This document shows positions 6,650-13,647 of a stretch of DNA of 19,562 bases, in pieces (the first letter of the stretch is position 1; each line of letters begins with the position of its first letter). The position numbers and the translations under genes are program-made. The DNA lies in assembly GCA_002429315.1 (NCBI GenBank), contig DIZC01000012.1, forward strand, positions 1-19,562, written 5' to 3'. This DNA is from Alphaproteobacteria bacterium UBA6038 (GTDB lineage Bacteria; Pseudomonadota; Alphaproteobacteria; Micropepsales; Micropepsaceae). Below the pieces are notes generated by a model, which did no database searches, was not told where the DNA came from, and saw nothing but the letters and a program-made list of their open reading frames with translations.

Positions 6650-7251
6650 GGCTGTCGCGCGGCAGCGTGCTCGTTGTGGCCAGCCACAATCCCGGCAAAC
6701 TGCGCGAGATCGAGGACCTGCTTCGGCCGTACGGCATTGCCGCAACCGGCGCGGCCGAATTGAATCTGCCGGAACCGGAAGAGACGGGATCGACGTTCGC
6801 GGAAAACGCGGCACTCAAGGCGCGCGCTGCAGCGTTGGCGAGCGACTTGCCGGCATTGTCCGACGATTCCGGCCTCGTGGTTGCGGCTTTGGATGGCGCG
6901 CCGGGGATTTACTCGGCGCGCTGGGCGGGATTGAACAAAGACTTTTCCGCAGCCATGGTGCGCGTGCAGCGCGAATTGAAAGAGCGGGACACCGAAGATT
7001 ATTCGGCCAAATTCGTCTGTGCGCTGGCGCTCGCAGACCCGAATGGCGAAAGCGAAGTCTTCGAGGGCGAAGTGCACGGCCATCTCGAATTCCCCCCGCG
7101 CGGCGACAAGGGCTTCGGCTACGATCCGATCTTCGTGCCGCAAGGCTTTACCCAGACCTTCGGCGAGGTCGATCCGGCGCAGAAGCACGCCATGAGCCAC
7201 CGCGCCCGCGCCTTTGCGAAGTTTGTGGCGGCAATGGGCATGCCGCGATGA
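6646..7251 (+). CDS. rdgB: XTP/dITP pyrophosphatase (RdgB/HAM1 family)
   Basis: A 201-residue enzyme that hydrolyses non-canonical purine triphosphates (dITP, XTP) to monophosphates, keeping them out of DNA and RNA. Family marks in order are the substrate loop SHNPGKLREI (13-22), ETGSTFAENAALKAR (46-60), the metal-binding SDDSGLVV (72-79), the GIYSARWAG block (87-95) and GFGYDPIF (156-163) followed by TFGE. The usual first residues of the loop (T/S-x-N-x-x-K) are present as SHNPGK. Its ATG overlaps the rph stop and its stop overlaps the hemW ATG, both as ATGA. Length and all motifs are normal. Confidence 0.95.
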   Translation: MRLSRGSVLVVASHNPGKLREIEDLLRPYGIAATGAAELNLPEPEETGSTFAENAALKARAAALASDLPALSDDSGLVVAALDGAPGIYSARWAGLNKDFSAAMVRVQRELKERDTEDYSAKFVCALALADPNGESEVFEGEVHGHLEFPPRGDKGFGYDPIFVPQGFTQTFGEVDPAQKHAMSHRARAFAKFVAAMGMPR

Positions 7252-8546
7252 ACGAGCTTTACGCTTCACCTCCCCCTTGTGGGGAGGTCGATTTGGCGAC
7301 GCGAAGCGGCGACAAATCGGGTGGGGGGCAATTCTCAGCGACCGCCCCCCACCCGGCTCCCTTGCGCTCGCCGACCTCCCCACAAGGGGGAGGTGATTTC
7401 GCGGACGTCGGTTTCGGCATCTACGTCCATTGGCCGTTTTGCGCGGCCAAATGCCCGTATTGCGATTTCAACTCGCACGTCCGTTCGCAGATCGACGAAA
7501 GCGCATGGGTGAGCGGCATTGTGCGCGAGCTGCGGTACGTCGCCGGGTTGCAGGACGGCGCGCGCCCACCGGTGCAAACCATTTTCTTCGGCGGCGGCAC
7601 CCCGTCGCTGATGCATGGCGACTCGGTCGCGGCCGTGCTGGGCGCCATTGCTGAGCGCTGGCCCGTGGCGCGCGATGTGGAAGTCACACTCGAATCGAAT
7701 CCGGCGAGCGCGGATGCGCAGCGCTTCCGCGATTATCGCATGGCCGGAGTCAATCGGTTGTCACTCGGCGTGCAGGCGTTGAACGATGCCGATCTGAAGG
7801 CGCTGGGCCGCTTGCACGATGTGGCGGAGGCAAAAGCCGCCCTCGCACTCGCCATGCGCACATTCGAGCGCGTGTCCATCGACCTCATCTATGCGCGGCC
7901 GCATCAGACGGCGGCGCAATGGCGCGATGAGTTGCGCGAAGCGCTTGCGTTCGGCACCGAGCATTTGTCGCTCTACCAGCTCACCATCGAGCCGGCGACG
8001 CCGTTCGCCACACTCGCGCGTACCGGCGCCCTTGCCATTCCGGACGACGACACCGCTGCGGCGCTGTACGAGACGACACAGGAGATGACGGAAGCTGCAG
8101 GCGTGCCGGCGTACGAAATCTCTAACCACGCGCGGCCGGGCGCGGAGTGCCGGCACAATCTGCTCTACTGGCGATATGGCGATTACGCGGGCGTCGGCCC
8201 CGGCGCCCATGGTCGCCTGACAATCGGTGATCAACGTATTGCCACCTCAACGGAGCGGCTGCCGGAACGCTGGCGCGAGGCGGTCGAAAGGAAGGGCCAC
8301 GCCCTCATCGATCAGACGAACATCCCGAACGCGGACGCCGCGCGCGAGCACCTGCTGATGAATCTCCGGCTAACGAAGGGGGTCGATCGTGCGGCCTATG
8401 AATCTCGCTGGGACGTGCAGCTCGAACCTGCGCGGATCGCCGCGCTCGCAGCAAACGGACTGCTCACGGCCGATGACCAGTGGCTTGCCGCCACACCGCA
8501 CGGGCGGCTGGTCCTCAACCGCGTGATCGCGGCGCTGACGAACTAG
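7248..8546 (+). CDS. hemW: HemW-type radical SAM heme chaperone with an in-frame repeat insertion
   Basis: A coproporphyrinogen-III-oxidase-like radical SAM protein; HemW proteins bind heme and deliver it to apo-proteins. The [4Fe-4S]/SAM motif is C65-x3-C69-x2-C72 followed by DFNSH, with Phe where true HemN has a fourth cysteine, so HemW is preferred. Further marks are FFGGGTPS, NPAS, NRLSLGVQ and the HemW-typical HNLLYW with GVGPGAHG. The ATG at 7248 overlaps the rdgB stop (ATGA). No in-frame ATG or GTG lies between it and the catalytic motif; a TTG at 7362 is the only alternative and has no ribosome site. The protein is 432 residues, ~43 longer than usual. The excess is residues ~7-50, encoded by a 129-bp palindromic repeat. 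Its stop shares the palindrome CTAG (8543-8546) with the convergent lipoprotein gene. Confidence 0.92.
   Translation: MNELYASPPPCGEVDLATRSGDKSGGGQFSATAPHPAPLRSPTSPQGGGDFADVGFGIYVHWPFCAAKCPYCDFNSHVRSQIDESAWVSGIVRELRYVAGLQDGARPPVQTIFFGGGTPSLMHGDSVAAVLGAIAERWPVARDVEVTLESNPASADAQRFRDYRMAGVNRLSLGVQALNDADLKALGRLHDVAEAKAALALAMRTFERVSIDLIYARPHQTAAQWRDELREALAFGTEHLSLYQLTIEPATPFATLARTGALAIPDDDTAAALYETTQEMTEAAGVPAYEISNHARPGAECRHNLLYWRYGDYAGVGPGAHGRLTIGDQRIATSTERLPERWREAVERKGHALIDQTNIPNADAAREHLLMNLRLTKGVDRAAYESRWDVQLEPARIAALAANGLLTADDQWLAATPHGRLVLNRVIAALTN
7267..7395. repeat. 129-bp palindromic repeat element inside hemW
   Basis: Perfect 24-bp inverted terminal repeats occupy 7267-7290 and 7372-7395. 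Each arm is itself a hairpin: ACCTCCCC and GGGGAGGT around CTTGT in the left arm, with the mirror image in the right. Inside are two more stems: CGATTTG (7289-7295) with CAAATCG (7313-7319), and CGGGTGGGGGGC (7318-7329) with GCCCCCCACCCG (7344-7355). The length, 129 bp, is exactly 43 codons, and all 43 are open in the hemW frame. Removing it leaves the gene in frame with a normal-length product. The style (short, nested, no transposase) is like the palindromic intergenic repeats (RIME-type, REP-like) dispersed in many alphaproteobacterial genomes. No clear target duplication is seen. This is the only copy in the window. Confidence 0.85.
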
Positions 8547-9781
8547 GAGGCTTGCGCCTGGAAGGTGCGCGGCGCGGGATCGAGCACGCGAAATCCGCCC
8601 GGCTCCACGCTCAGAATGGCGAGGCCGCGGTCGCAGCTGCCGTCCGGATTGAATCGGAAAACGCCGCTAACGCCGGAAAACCCGTTCGGGTCCGTGAGCG
8701 CTTCGCGGGTGAACCGGTGATATGGCGCGCCCGGCGCCAGAGCCGCGACCAGCGAAATGGCATCGTAGGCCAGCGGCGCAAGCTGCGGCGGCGCGGCGCT
8801 GTAGACGCTCCTGTACTTTTCCTCGAAGCTTGCGTCCGCATTCGGCGACGGCGCTGCAAACCAGCCGCCGGTGAGGATCGGTTCCCGGCTGGTCGCCTTG
8901 TCCGTCCACAATCCGGTGCCGAGCAGCTGCGGATGGGTGGCGCCCAACATGGCCGCTAGCCCGGCAAGCGGCGCGCCGCCTTGCGCGATCAGGATGGCAT
9001 CCGCGCCGCTTGCGGCGGCGGCACTGGCGGGCTGCGAGTAGTCCGTCGTGCCGGCATCGAATCGCAGAATGGCTTTGATGGTGACGCGATCGGCGGCCGC
9101 TTCCGCCTTGAACGCGTTCAACACGTGATCGCCATAAGCGGTTCGTGGGATCAAGGCGGCAAAGTTCTTGTGCCCTTGCGCCGCCGCATACGCGATGACC
9201 CGCTTGACCTCGCTTTCGGGTTGATAGCTCAGCAGATACACGCCATCGCGCGCCGCGGCGCGGTCGCTGGAGAAGGCGACGACCGGAACGGCGCGGTCGT
9301 GTGCAATGGGCGCAACCGCAAGAACAGACTGGGCAAACAGCGGCCCCACGATGACTTCGGCGCCTTCGGCAAGCAGTGTGCGCGCCCCGGCTGCGGCTTC
9401 CGATGGCGTGGAGCCCTCATCGGCGGTCATCAGGAGGATGTCCTGGTTGCGCGAATCGAACAGTGCGAGCTGGGCCGCGTTCAACATGGCCTTGGCCAGC
9501 CCGCGCGTGGCAGCCGAGCCATTGGAGAACGGCAGCAACAGCCCCACCCGGACCGGCGTTCTCCCTTGCGGTACGTTCGATAGCCGCACGAAACCGGGCT
9601 CCTCCCGTGTCAGCGGGTGCCGTGCCACATTCTTCGGCTGTGCCTGTTGGGCCTGGGGAGGTGGCGGCGGCGCTTTGGGCTCCGGCGGGGGCATGCACGC
9701 GGAAAGGCCGGCTATCGCCAGTGCCCCGGCAATGGCACAAACTCTCATCAGGAGACGGGCGGGCCGGAATGAAGCGGTCAT
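8543..9781 (-). CDS. LpoA-like penicillin-binding protein activator lipoprotein
   Basis: A 412-residue predicted lipoprotein with a type-1 periplasmic-binding-protein fold. From the ATG at 9781 the signal ends in LSAC with acylated C29, followed by a Pro/Ala/Gln-rich linker. The binding-protein domain starts at RVGLLLPFSNGSAATRGLAK and includes AEVIVGPLFAQSVLAVAPIA, VPVVAFSSD and a second lobe (GADAILIAQGG onward). This matches proteins annotated as penicillin-binding protein activators (LpoA) or amino-acid ABC substrate-binding proteins. With no ABC transporter genes nearby and a lipid anchor, an envelope role is favoured. A later ATG (9748) would still leave a short signal but lacks a ribosome site; 9781 has GAGGA ~11 nt upstream. 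Its 5' end overlaps rsmI by 13 bp, and its 3' end overlaps hemW by 4 bp. Confidence 0.8.
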   Translation of the reverse strand: MTASFRPARLLMRVCAIAGALAIAGLSACMPPPEPKAPPPPPQAQQAQPKNVARHPLTREEPGFVRLSNVPQGRTPVRVGLLLPFSNGSAATRGLAKAMLNAAQLALFDSRNQDILLMTADEGSTPSEAAAGARTLLAEGAEVIVGPLFAQSVLAVAPIAHDRAVPVVAFSSDRAAARDGVYLLSYQPESEVKRVIAYAAAQGHKNFAALIPRTAYGDHVLNAFKAEAAADRVTIKAILRFDAGTTDYSQPASAAAASGADAILIAQGGAPLAGLAAMLGATHPQLLGTGLWTDKATSREPILTGGWFAAPSPNADASFEEKYRSVYSAAPPQLAPLAYDAISLVAALAPGAPYHRFTREALTDPNGFSGVSGVFRFNPDGSCDRGLAILSVEPGGFRVLDPAPRTFQAQAS

Positions 9782-10683
9782 CGGAAAGGCATTCCTCGCA
9801 GGCGGCGGCTGAGGCGGGAGAGCGTAATCTCGCGAGGCAAAATGCGCAAAACGAGGCGCCGGGGCTCTATGTCGTCGCCACACCGATCGGCAATGCCCGC
9901 GACATCACCTTGCGGGCGCTGGATGTGCTCAGGACGTGCGATCTCATCGCGGCCGAAGATACCCGGGTGACCGCCAAATTGCTGGCTATCCACGGCATTT
10001 CAAAGCCGCTGACGGCCTATAACGACCACAATGCCGCCCGCGAGCGGCCGCGCCTGCTTGCCCGCCTTCGCGGGGACGCGCGCGTGGCGCTGGTGAGCGA
10101 CGCCGGCACGCCGCTGGTGTCCGATCCGGGGTACAAGCTGGTGCGCGATGCGATTGCCGAACGACTTCCGGTGCATGCCATTCCCGGACCCTCAGCCGCG
10201 CTGGCCGCCCTCAGTCTTGCGGCGCTGCCGACGGACAAGTTTTTGTTTGCAGGCTTTCTTCCTGCGAAATCCGGCGAGCGGCGGCGCGTGCTGCAGGACG
10301 TGCGCGGGGTCGCCGCTAGCCTGATTTTTTTCGAATCCCCTCGGCGCCTGGCCGAGAGTCTGGCCGACATGCGGGAAGTCCTTGGCGACCGGCCGGCGGC
10401 TGTGGCCCGCGAACTGACCAAGCTGCATGAGGAAATCCGCCGTGGGGATCTCGCCCTGCTTGCAGCGGAATACGCAAAACAGCCGCCGCCCAAGGGCGAG
10501 ATCACCGTCGTGATCGGACCACCGCCGCACTGGGCTCCGGATTTCGCCAAGGCCGAGGCGCTGCTCGCCAAAGCCCTGCCGCTCATGCCGCTCAGCGGCG
10601 CGGCTGAGCTTGTGGCAGCCGCTCTCGATCTTCCCAAACGCGCCGTTTACGAACGCGCTCTCGCCCTGAAGGGCTCGCGATGA
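9769..10683 (+). CDS. rsmI: 16S rRNA (cytidine1402-2'-O)-methyltransferase
   Basis: RsmI (304 residues) methylates the 2'-O of C1402 in the decoding centre of 16S rRNA using SAM. The tetrapyrrole-methylase fold shows ATPIGN at 37-42, AEDTR at 62-66, SDAGTPLVSDPG at 110-121, IPGPSA at 138-143, LPTDKFLFAGFLP at 153-165 and ESPRR at 189-193. The ATG at 9769 is the only usable start after the last upstream region shared with the opposite gene; it leaves a ~30-residue polar N-terminal extension before the domain, a little longer than usual. It overlaps the divergent lipoprotein start, and its stop overlaps the yraN ATG (ATGA). All signature motifs are intact. Confidence 0.95.
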   Translation: MKRSSERHSSQAAAEAGERNLARQNAQNEAPGLYVVATPIGNARDITLRALDVLRTCDLIAAEDTRVTAKLLAIHGISKPLTAYNDHNAARERPRLLARLRGDARVALVSDAGTPLVSDPGYKLVRDAIAERLPVHAIPGPSAALAALSLAALPTDKFLFAGFLPAKSGERRRVLQDVRGVAASLIFFESPRRLAESLADMREVLGDRPAAVARELTKLHEEIRRGDLALLAAEYAKQPPPKGEITVVIGPPPHWAPDFAKAEALLAKALPLMPLSGAAELVAAALDLPKRAVYERALALKGSR

Positions 10684-11078
10684 AAGCGCTTGATCCCGCC
10701 GCGCGCCGGGCGGCCGAGCGCCGGGGCCGCCGCAGCGAAATGCTCGCCGGTGTCGTGCTGACGCTCAAAGGCTACCGCATCCTTGGCCGCCGGGTGCGCA
10801 CGCGCGCCGGCGAAATCGATCTGATCGCTCGTTCGCCTTCGGGAATCCTGTGTTTTATTGAAGTCAAAGCGCGGGAGATGGGCGAGACAGCGATGCAAGC
10901 GGTACTGCCTCGTCAACAAATGAGAATTGCGCGCGCCGCCGAACAGTATCTGTCGCAGCGGCCGGCGCTCGGCGCCAAGGGCGTGCGCTTCGACGTGGTG
11001 ACGCTGGGCGCACGCGGCTTCCCGCGACATCTGCCGGATGCGTGGCGGCCGGAGGATTGGCGTAGGAACGGCGCTTGA
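10680..11078 (+). CDS. YraN family (UPF0102) putative endonuclease-like protein
   Basis: A 132-residue protein of the UPF0102/YraN family, which has a Holliday-junction-resolvase-like nuclease fold but no firmly established substrate. It shows an early basic region (RRAAERRGRRSE with E20), GYRILGRRVRTRAGEIDLIA with the metal-ligand-type D47, and FIEVKARE with E61 and K63, i.e. the E-x-K part of a PD-(D/E)xK nuclease motif. It is a little longer than the usual ~120 residues. Its ATG overlaps the rsmI stop (ATGA), the standard pairing of rsmI and yraN in many proteobacteria. Catalytic residues look complete; the biological role is not known. Confidence 0.92.
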   Translation: MKALDPAARRAAERRGRRSEMLAGVVLTLKGYRILGRRVRTRAGEIDLIARSPSGILCFIEVKAREMGETAMQAVLPRQQMRIARAAEQYLSQRPALGAKGVRFDVVTLGARGFPRHLPDAWRPEDWRRNGA

Positions 11079-11092
11079 GGCATTTTACCGCC

Positions 11093-11935
11093 ATGGCGGA
11101 TGAAGTCACCAATCCGGTTCTCGATCCGGCAGAGGCGCTGCGGCAGATCGGACATAGTGGCGAAGGGCCGCTCGACATCGCGCGTGCCGCGCTCATGCTC
11201 GCGGCGCTGGATCATTCGGACCGCGAGCTTGCGCCGTACGAGGCGCATCTTGCGGAAATCGCCGAAGCGGCCAAGCGGGAGGCGCGCCTGGCGATGCATG
11301 CCGAAGACGGCGCCCGCGCGCTTTCTGCGTTGATGGTCGGCCGCTTCGGCTACGACGGCGACCGGCTTTCCTATGACGACACCCAAAACGCCGATCTCAT
11401 TGCGGTGATCGACCGGCGGCGCGGCCTGCCGGTTGCGCTGGGCATTCTTTACATCCACGCCGCGCGCGCGGCCGGATTTGAGGCTGCGGGTCTCAACACT
11501 CCGGGCCATTTTCTCCTGCGCATCGAGATGCGCGGCAGCCATGCGCTGATCGATCCGTTCAACGGTGGCGCGGCGATCCATCGCGAGCGCCTGGGCGCAC
11601 CGCCGGCGATGAGCACATCTTCGCCGGACGGTCCCCGCGTGGCGGAGCCGGTCAGCGATGTCGATGTGCTGCTGCGGCTGGAGAATAATCTCAAGCTGCG
11701 CGCGCTGAATGCCGGCGAGCGCAGTCGGGCGCTCGAAATTGCCAAACGCATGGTGCTGATCGCGCCGAAGAAACCGGAATTGTGGATCGATCTGGCGCGC
11801 CTGAACGAGGCCACCGGCGCGCTGGGGGCGGCGAGCCGGGCATACGAGGCTTGCCTCAGCTTGGTAAAGCCCGGTACCGCATTACATAACGAAGCAGCGC
11901 TGGGGCTCCACGCCCTCAAACGGCGCCTGCACTAG
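11093..11935 (+). CDS. SirB1 family transglutaminase-like protein with TPR tail
   Basis: A 280-residue protein. The N-terminal half matches the SirB1/transglutaminase-like family: FGYDGDRLSYDD at 85-96, the RRGLPVALGILYIHAARAAG block, NTPGHFLLRI at 135-144 and LIDPFNGG at 153-160. The last ~80 residues read as one or two TPR-like helical pairs (RALEIAKRMVLIAPKKPELW, then a GALGAASRAYEACL repeat). No enzymatic activity is established for this family. Two starts are possible. ATG at 11093 has GAGG 12 nt upstream; TTG at 11075 would overlap the yraN stop by 4 nt and has AGGA 7 nt upstream. I chose the ATG, but the TTG is credible and adds six residues. It lies between yraN and gshB in one transcription direction. 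Confidence 0.87.
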   Translation: MADEVTNPVLDPAEALRQIGHSGEGPLDIARAALMLAALDHSDRELAPYEAHLAEIAEAAKREARLAMHAEDGARALSALMVGRFGYDGDRLSYDDTQNADLIAVIDRRRGLPVALGILYIHAARAAGFEAAGLNTPGHFLLRIEMRGSHALIDPFNGGAAIHRERLGAPPAMSTSSPDGPRVAEPVSDVDVLLRLENNLKLRALNAGERSRALEIAKRMVLIAPKKPELWIDLARLNEATGALGAASRAYEACLSLVKPGTALHNEAALGLHALKRRLH

Positions 11936-11943
11936 GACAGGGG

Positions 11944-12882
11944 ATGCCGCTCACTGTTGCCATCCAGATGGACCCGATCGAGCGCATCGACATCGCGGGC
12001 GATTCCACCTTTGCGCTCGCGCTGGAAGCGCAGGCCCGCGGCCATTCGCTGCTCTATTACGGGCCGCGCGACCTCACCTTTCGCGATGGGCTGGTGACCG
12101 CGCGGGCCCGTCCGCTGACCGTGCGAAATACGAAGAACGATCACTTCGTCCTCGGCGAATCCTCCGCCTACGATTTGTCGGCCACCGACGTCGTTCTGAT
12201 GCGCCAGGATCCGCCCTTCGACATGGCCTACATCACGGCGACGCATATTCTGGAGCGCATCCATCCCGACACGCTAGTGGTGAACGATCCGTTTCACGTC
12301 CGCAATGCGCCCGAGAAGCTGTTCGTGACCTTGTTCAAGGATCTGATGCCCCCCACCCTGATCACCTCTGATCGGGAAGAAATCCGCGCCTTCCGGGCCG
12401 ATCACAAGGACATCATCCTGAAGCCGCTCTACGGCAATGGCGGCGCCGGCGTGTTCCGGATGAAGGACGGCGACGAGAACCTCGGCGCGATGCTCGAGAT
12501 GTTCACCGCCTTCTTTCGCGAGCCGATCATCGTGCAGCGCTATGTTCCGGAGGTGCGCAAGGGCGACAAACGCATTCTTCTGGTCGATGGCGAATTTGCC
12601 GGCGCGATTAACCGGGTGCCGGCGGAAGGCGAGGCGCGCTCGAACATGCATGTCGGCGGCCGGCCGGAAGCCACGACGTTGACTGCCCGCGAGGAATTCA
12701 TCTGCGGCAGTATCGGGCCGGAACTCAAAGCGCGCGGATTGATCTTCGCCGGGATCGACGTGATCGGCGACTATCTGACCGAGATCAACGTCACCTCCCC
12801 GACCGGCATTCAGGAAGTGAAGCGCTTCGGTGGCCCGGATGCCGCCGCCCTGGTGTGGGATGCCATCGAGCGGCGGCTGTGA
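11944..12882 (+). CDS. gshB: Glutathione synthase
   Basis: GshB (312 residues) joins gamma-glutamylcysteine and glycine with ATP to make glutathione in the cytoplasm. It has the prokaryotic GshB N-terminal domain (VAIQMDPIERIDIAGDSTFA, then MRQDPPFD at 86-93) and an ATP-grasp domain: the glycine-rich loop KPLYGNGGAGVF at 160-171, QRYVPEVRKGDKRILLVDGE around 199-218 and the metal/substrate block GDYLTEINVTSPTG at 275-288. Length is typical. It starts 8 bp after the SirB1/TPR gene stop with an AGGA/AGGGG ribosome site. The gene for the first step (gshA) is not in this window. All expected motifs are present. Confidence 0.96.
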   Translation: MPLTVAIQMDPIERIDIAGDSTFALALEAQARGHSLLYYGPRDLTFRDGLVTARARPLTVRNTKNDHFVLGESSAYDLSATDVVLMRQDPPFDMAYITATHILERIHPDTLVVNDPFHVRNAPEKLFVTLFKDLMPPTLITSDREEIRAFRADHKDIILKPLYGNGGAGVFRMKDGDENLGAMLEMFTAFFREPIIVQRYVPEVRKGDKRILLVDGEFAGAINRVPAEGEARSNMHVGGRPEATTLTAREEFICGSIGPELKARGLIFAGIDVIGDYLTEINVTSPTGIQEVKRFGGPDAAALVWDAIERRL

Positions 12883-12942
12883 CGATGAAGCCACATTATC
12901 CGCTGTCGTGCTACGCTGCGAAATGGTTTGTGTGATGACGCC

Positions 12943-13641
12943 ATGATTGCGGTTCGAAAATCCGGCGAGCGCGGCAAGACGAAGCTCGACTGGCTCGACA
13001 GCCGCCACACGTTTTCGTTCGGCGATTACCGGGACCCGCAGTATGTGAATTTCGGTCCGCTGCGGGTGATCAACGAGGACATGATCGCGCGCGGCGGCGG
13101 CTTTGCGCCCCATTCACACGCCGACATGGAGATCGTGACCTATGTCCTTTCCGGCGCCTTGCAGCACCGGGATTCGCTTGGGACCGGCTCCATCATTCGT
13201 CCTGGCGAAATCCAGCGCATGAGCGCCGGCACCGGGATCGTCCATTCCGAGTTCAACGCCTCGCGCGAACACCCCTGTCATCTGCTGCAGATCTGGATCA
13301 TGCCGTCGAAACGCGGCATCGAGCCGTCTTACGAGCAGAAGGCCGTCGAGCCCGATGCGATGCTGAACAAGCTCGTTCGGATTGCCGCGCCGGAACCGCG
13401 CGAAAGCGAGGTGCGTCTCGTGCAGGACGCGGAAATCTGGGCGGCGCGATTCGATCGCGACGAAGAAGCCATTCATCGGCTGACGCCGGGCCGCCGCGCC
13501 TGGATTCAGGTGGCGAAGGGGGATGCCACAATTTGCGGCGAGCGGATGAGACAGGGAGATGCCGCCGGAATTACCGATCAGGATCAGATCCGCATCCGCG
13601 CTCGCGGTCCCGCGGAAATCCTGTTGTTCGATCTGGTGTGA
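12943..13641 (+). CDS. Pirin family cupin protein
   Basis: A 232-residue bicupin of the pirin family. The N-terminal cupin carries APHSHADMEIVTYVLSGALQ and RPGEIQRMSAGTGIVHSEFN, placing the four iron ligands at H57, H59, H101 and E103. The C-terminal cupin is more divergent, as usual. Bacterial pirins include quercetin 2,3-dioxygenases (YhhW type) and redox-responsive regulators, so the substrate cannot be assigned. The ATG at 12943 gives the normal pirin beginning (MIAVRKSGERGKTKLDWLDS); an upstream in-frame TTG (12928) would add five residues. It lies 60 bp after gshB in the same direction and its stop is 6 bp from that of the convergent acyltransferase gene. Confidence 0.92.
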   Translation: MIAVRKSGERGKTKLDWLDSRHTFSFGDYRDPQYVNFGPLRVINEDMIARGGGFAPHSHADMEIVTYVLSGALQHRDSLGTGSIIRPGEIQRMSAGTGIVHSEFNASREHPCHLLQIWIMPSKRGIEPSYEQKAVEPDAMLNKLVRIAAPEPRESEVRLVQDAEIWAARFDRDEEAIHRLTPGRRAWIQVAKGDATICGERMRQGDAAGITDQDQIRIRARGPAEILLFDLV

Positions 13642-13647
13642 AGCGCC

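Noticed and set aside
6618..7247. Long upstream extension of the hemW frame through rdgB (642-residue open frame)
   Set aside because: The extension runs out of frame across rdgB, which has all its family motifs, and gives arginine-rich low-information protein. The ATG at 7248 in the ATGA overlap is the sensible start.
7267..7395. Intrinsic terminator or CRISPR-like repeat in hemW
   Set aside because: There is no T tract after any of the stems, only one copy of the unit and no spacer array; the symmetry is that of a palindromic repeat element.
12885..12935. 16-codon mini-ORF (MKPHYPLSCYAAKWFV) between gshB and pirin
   Set aside because: It has no ribosome site, no codon run or attenuator hairpin, and short open frames of this size are expected by chance.
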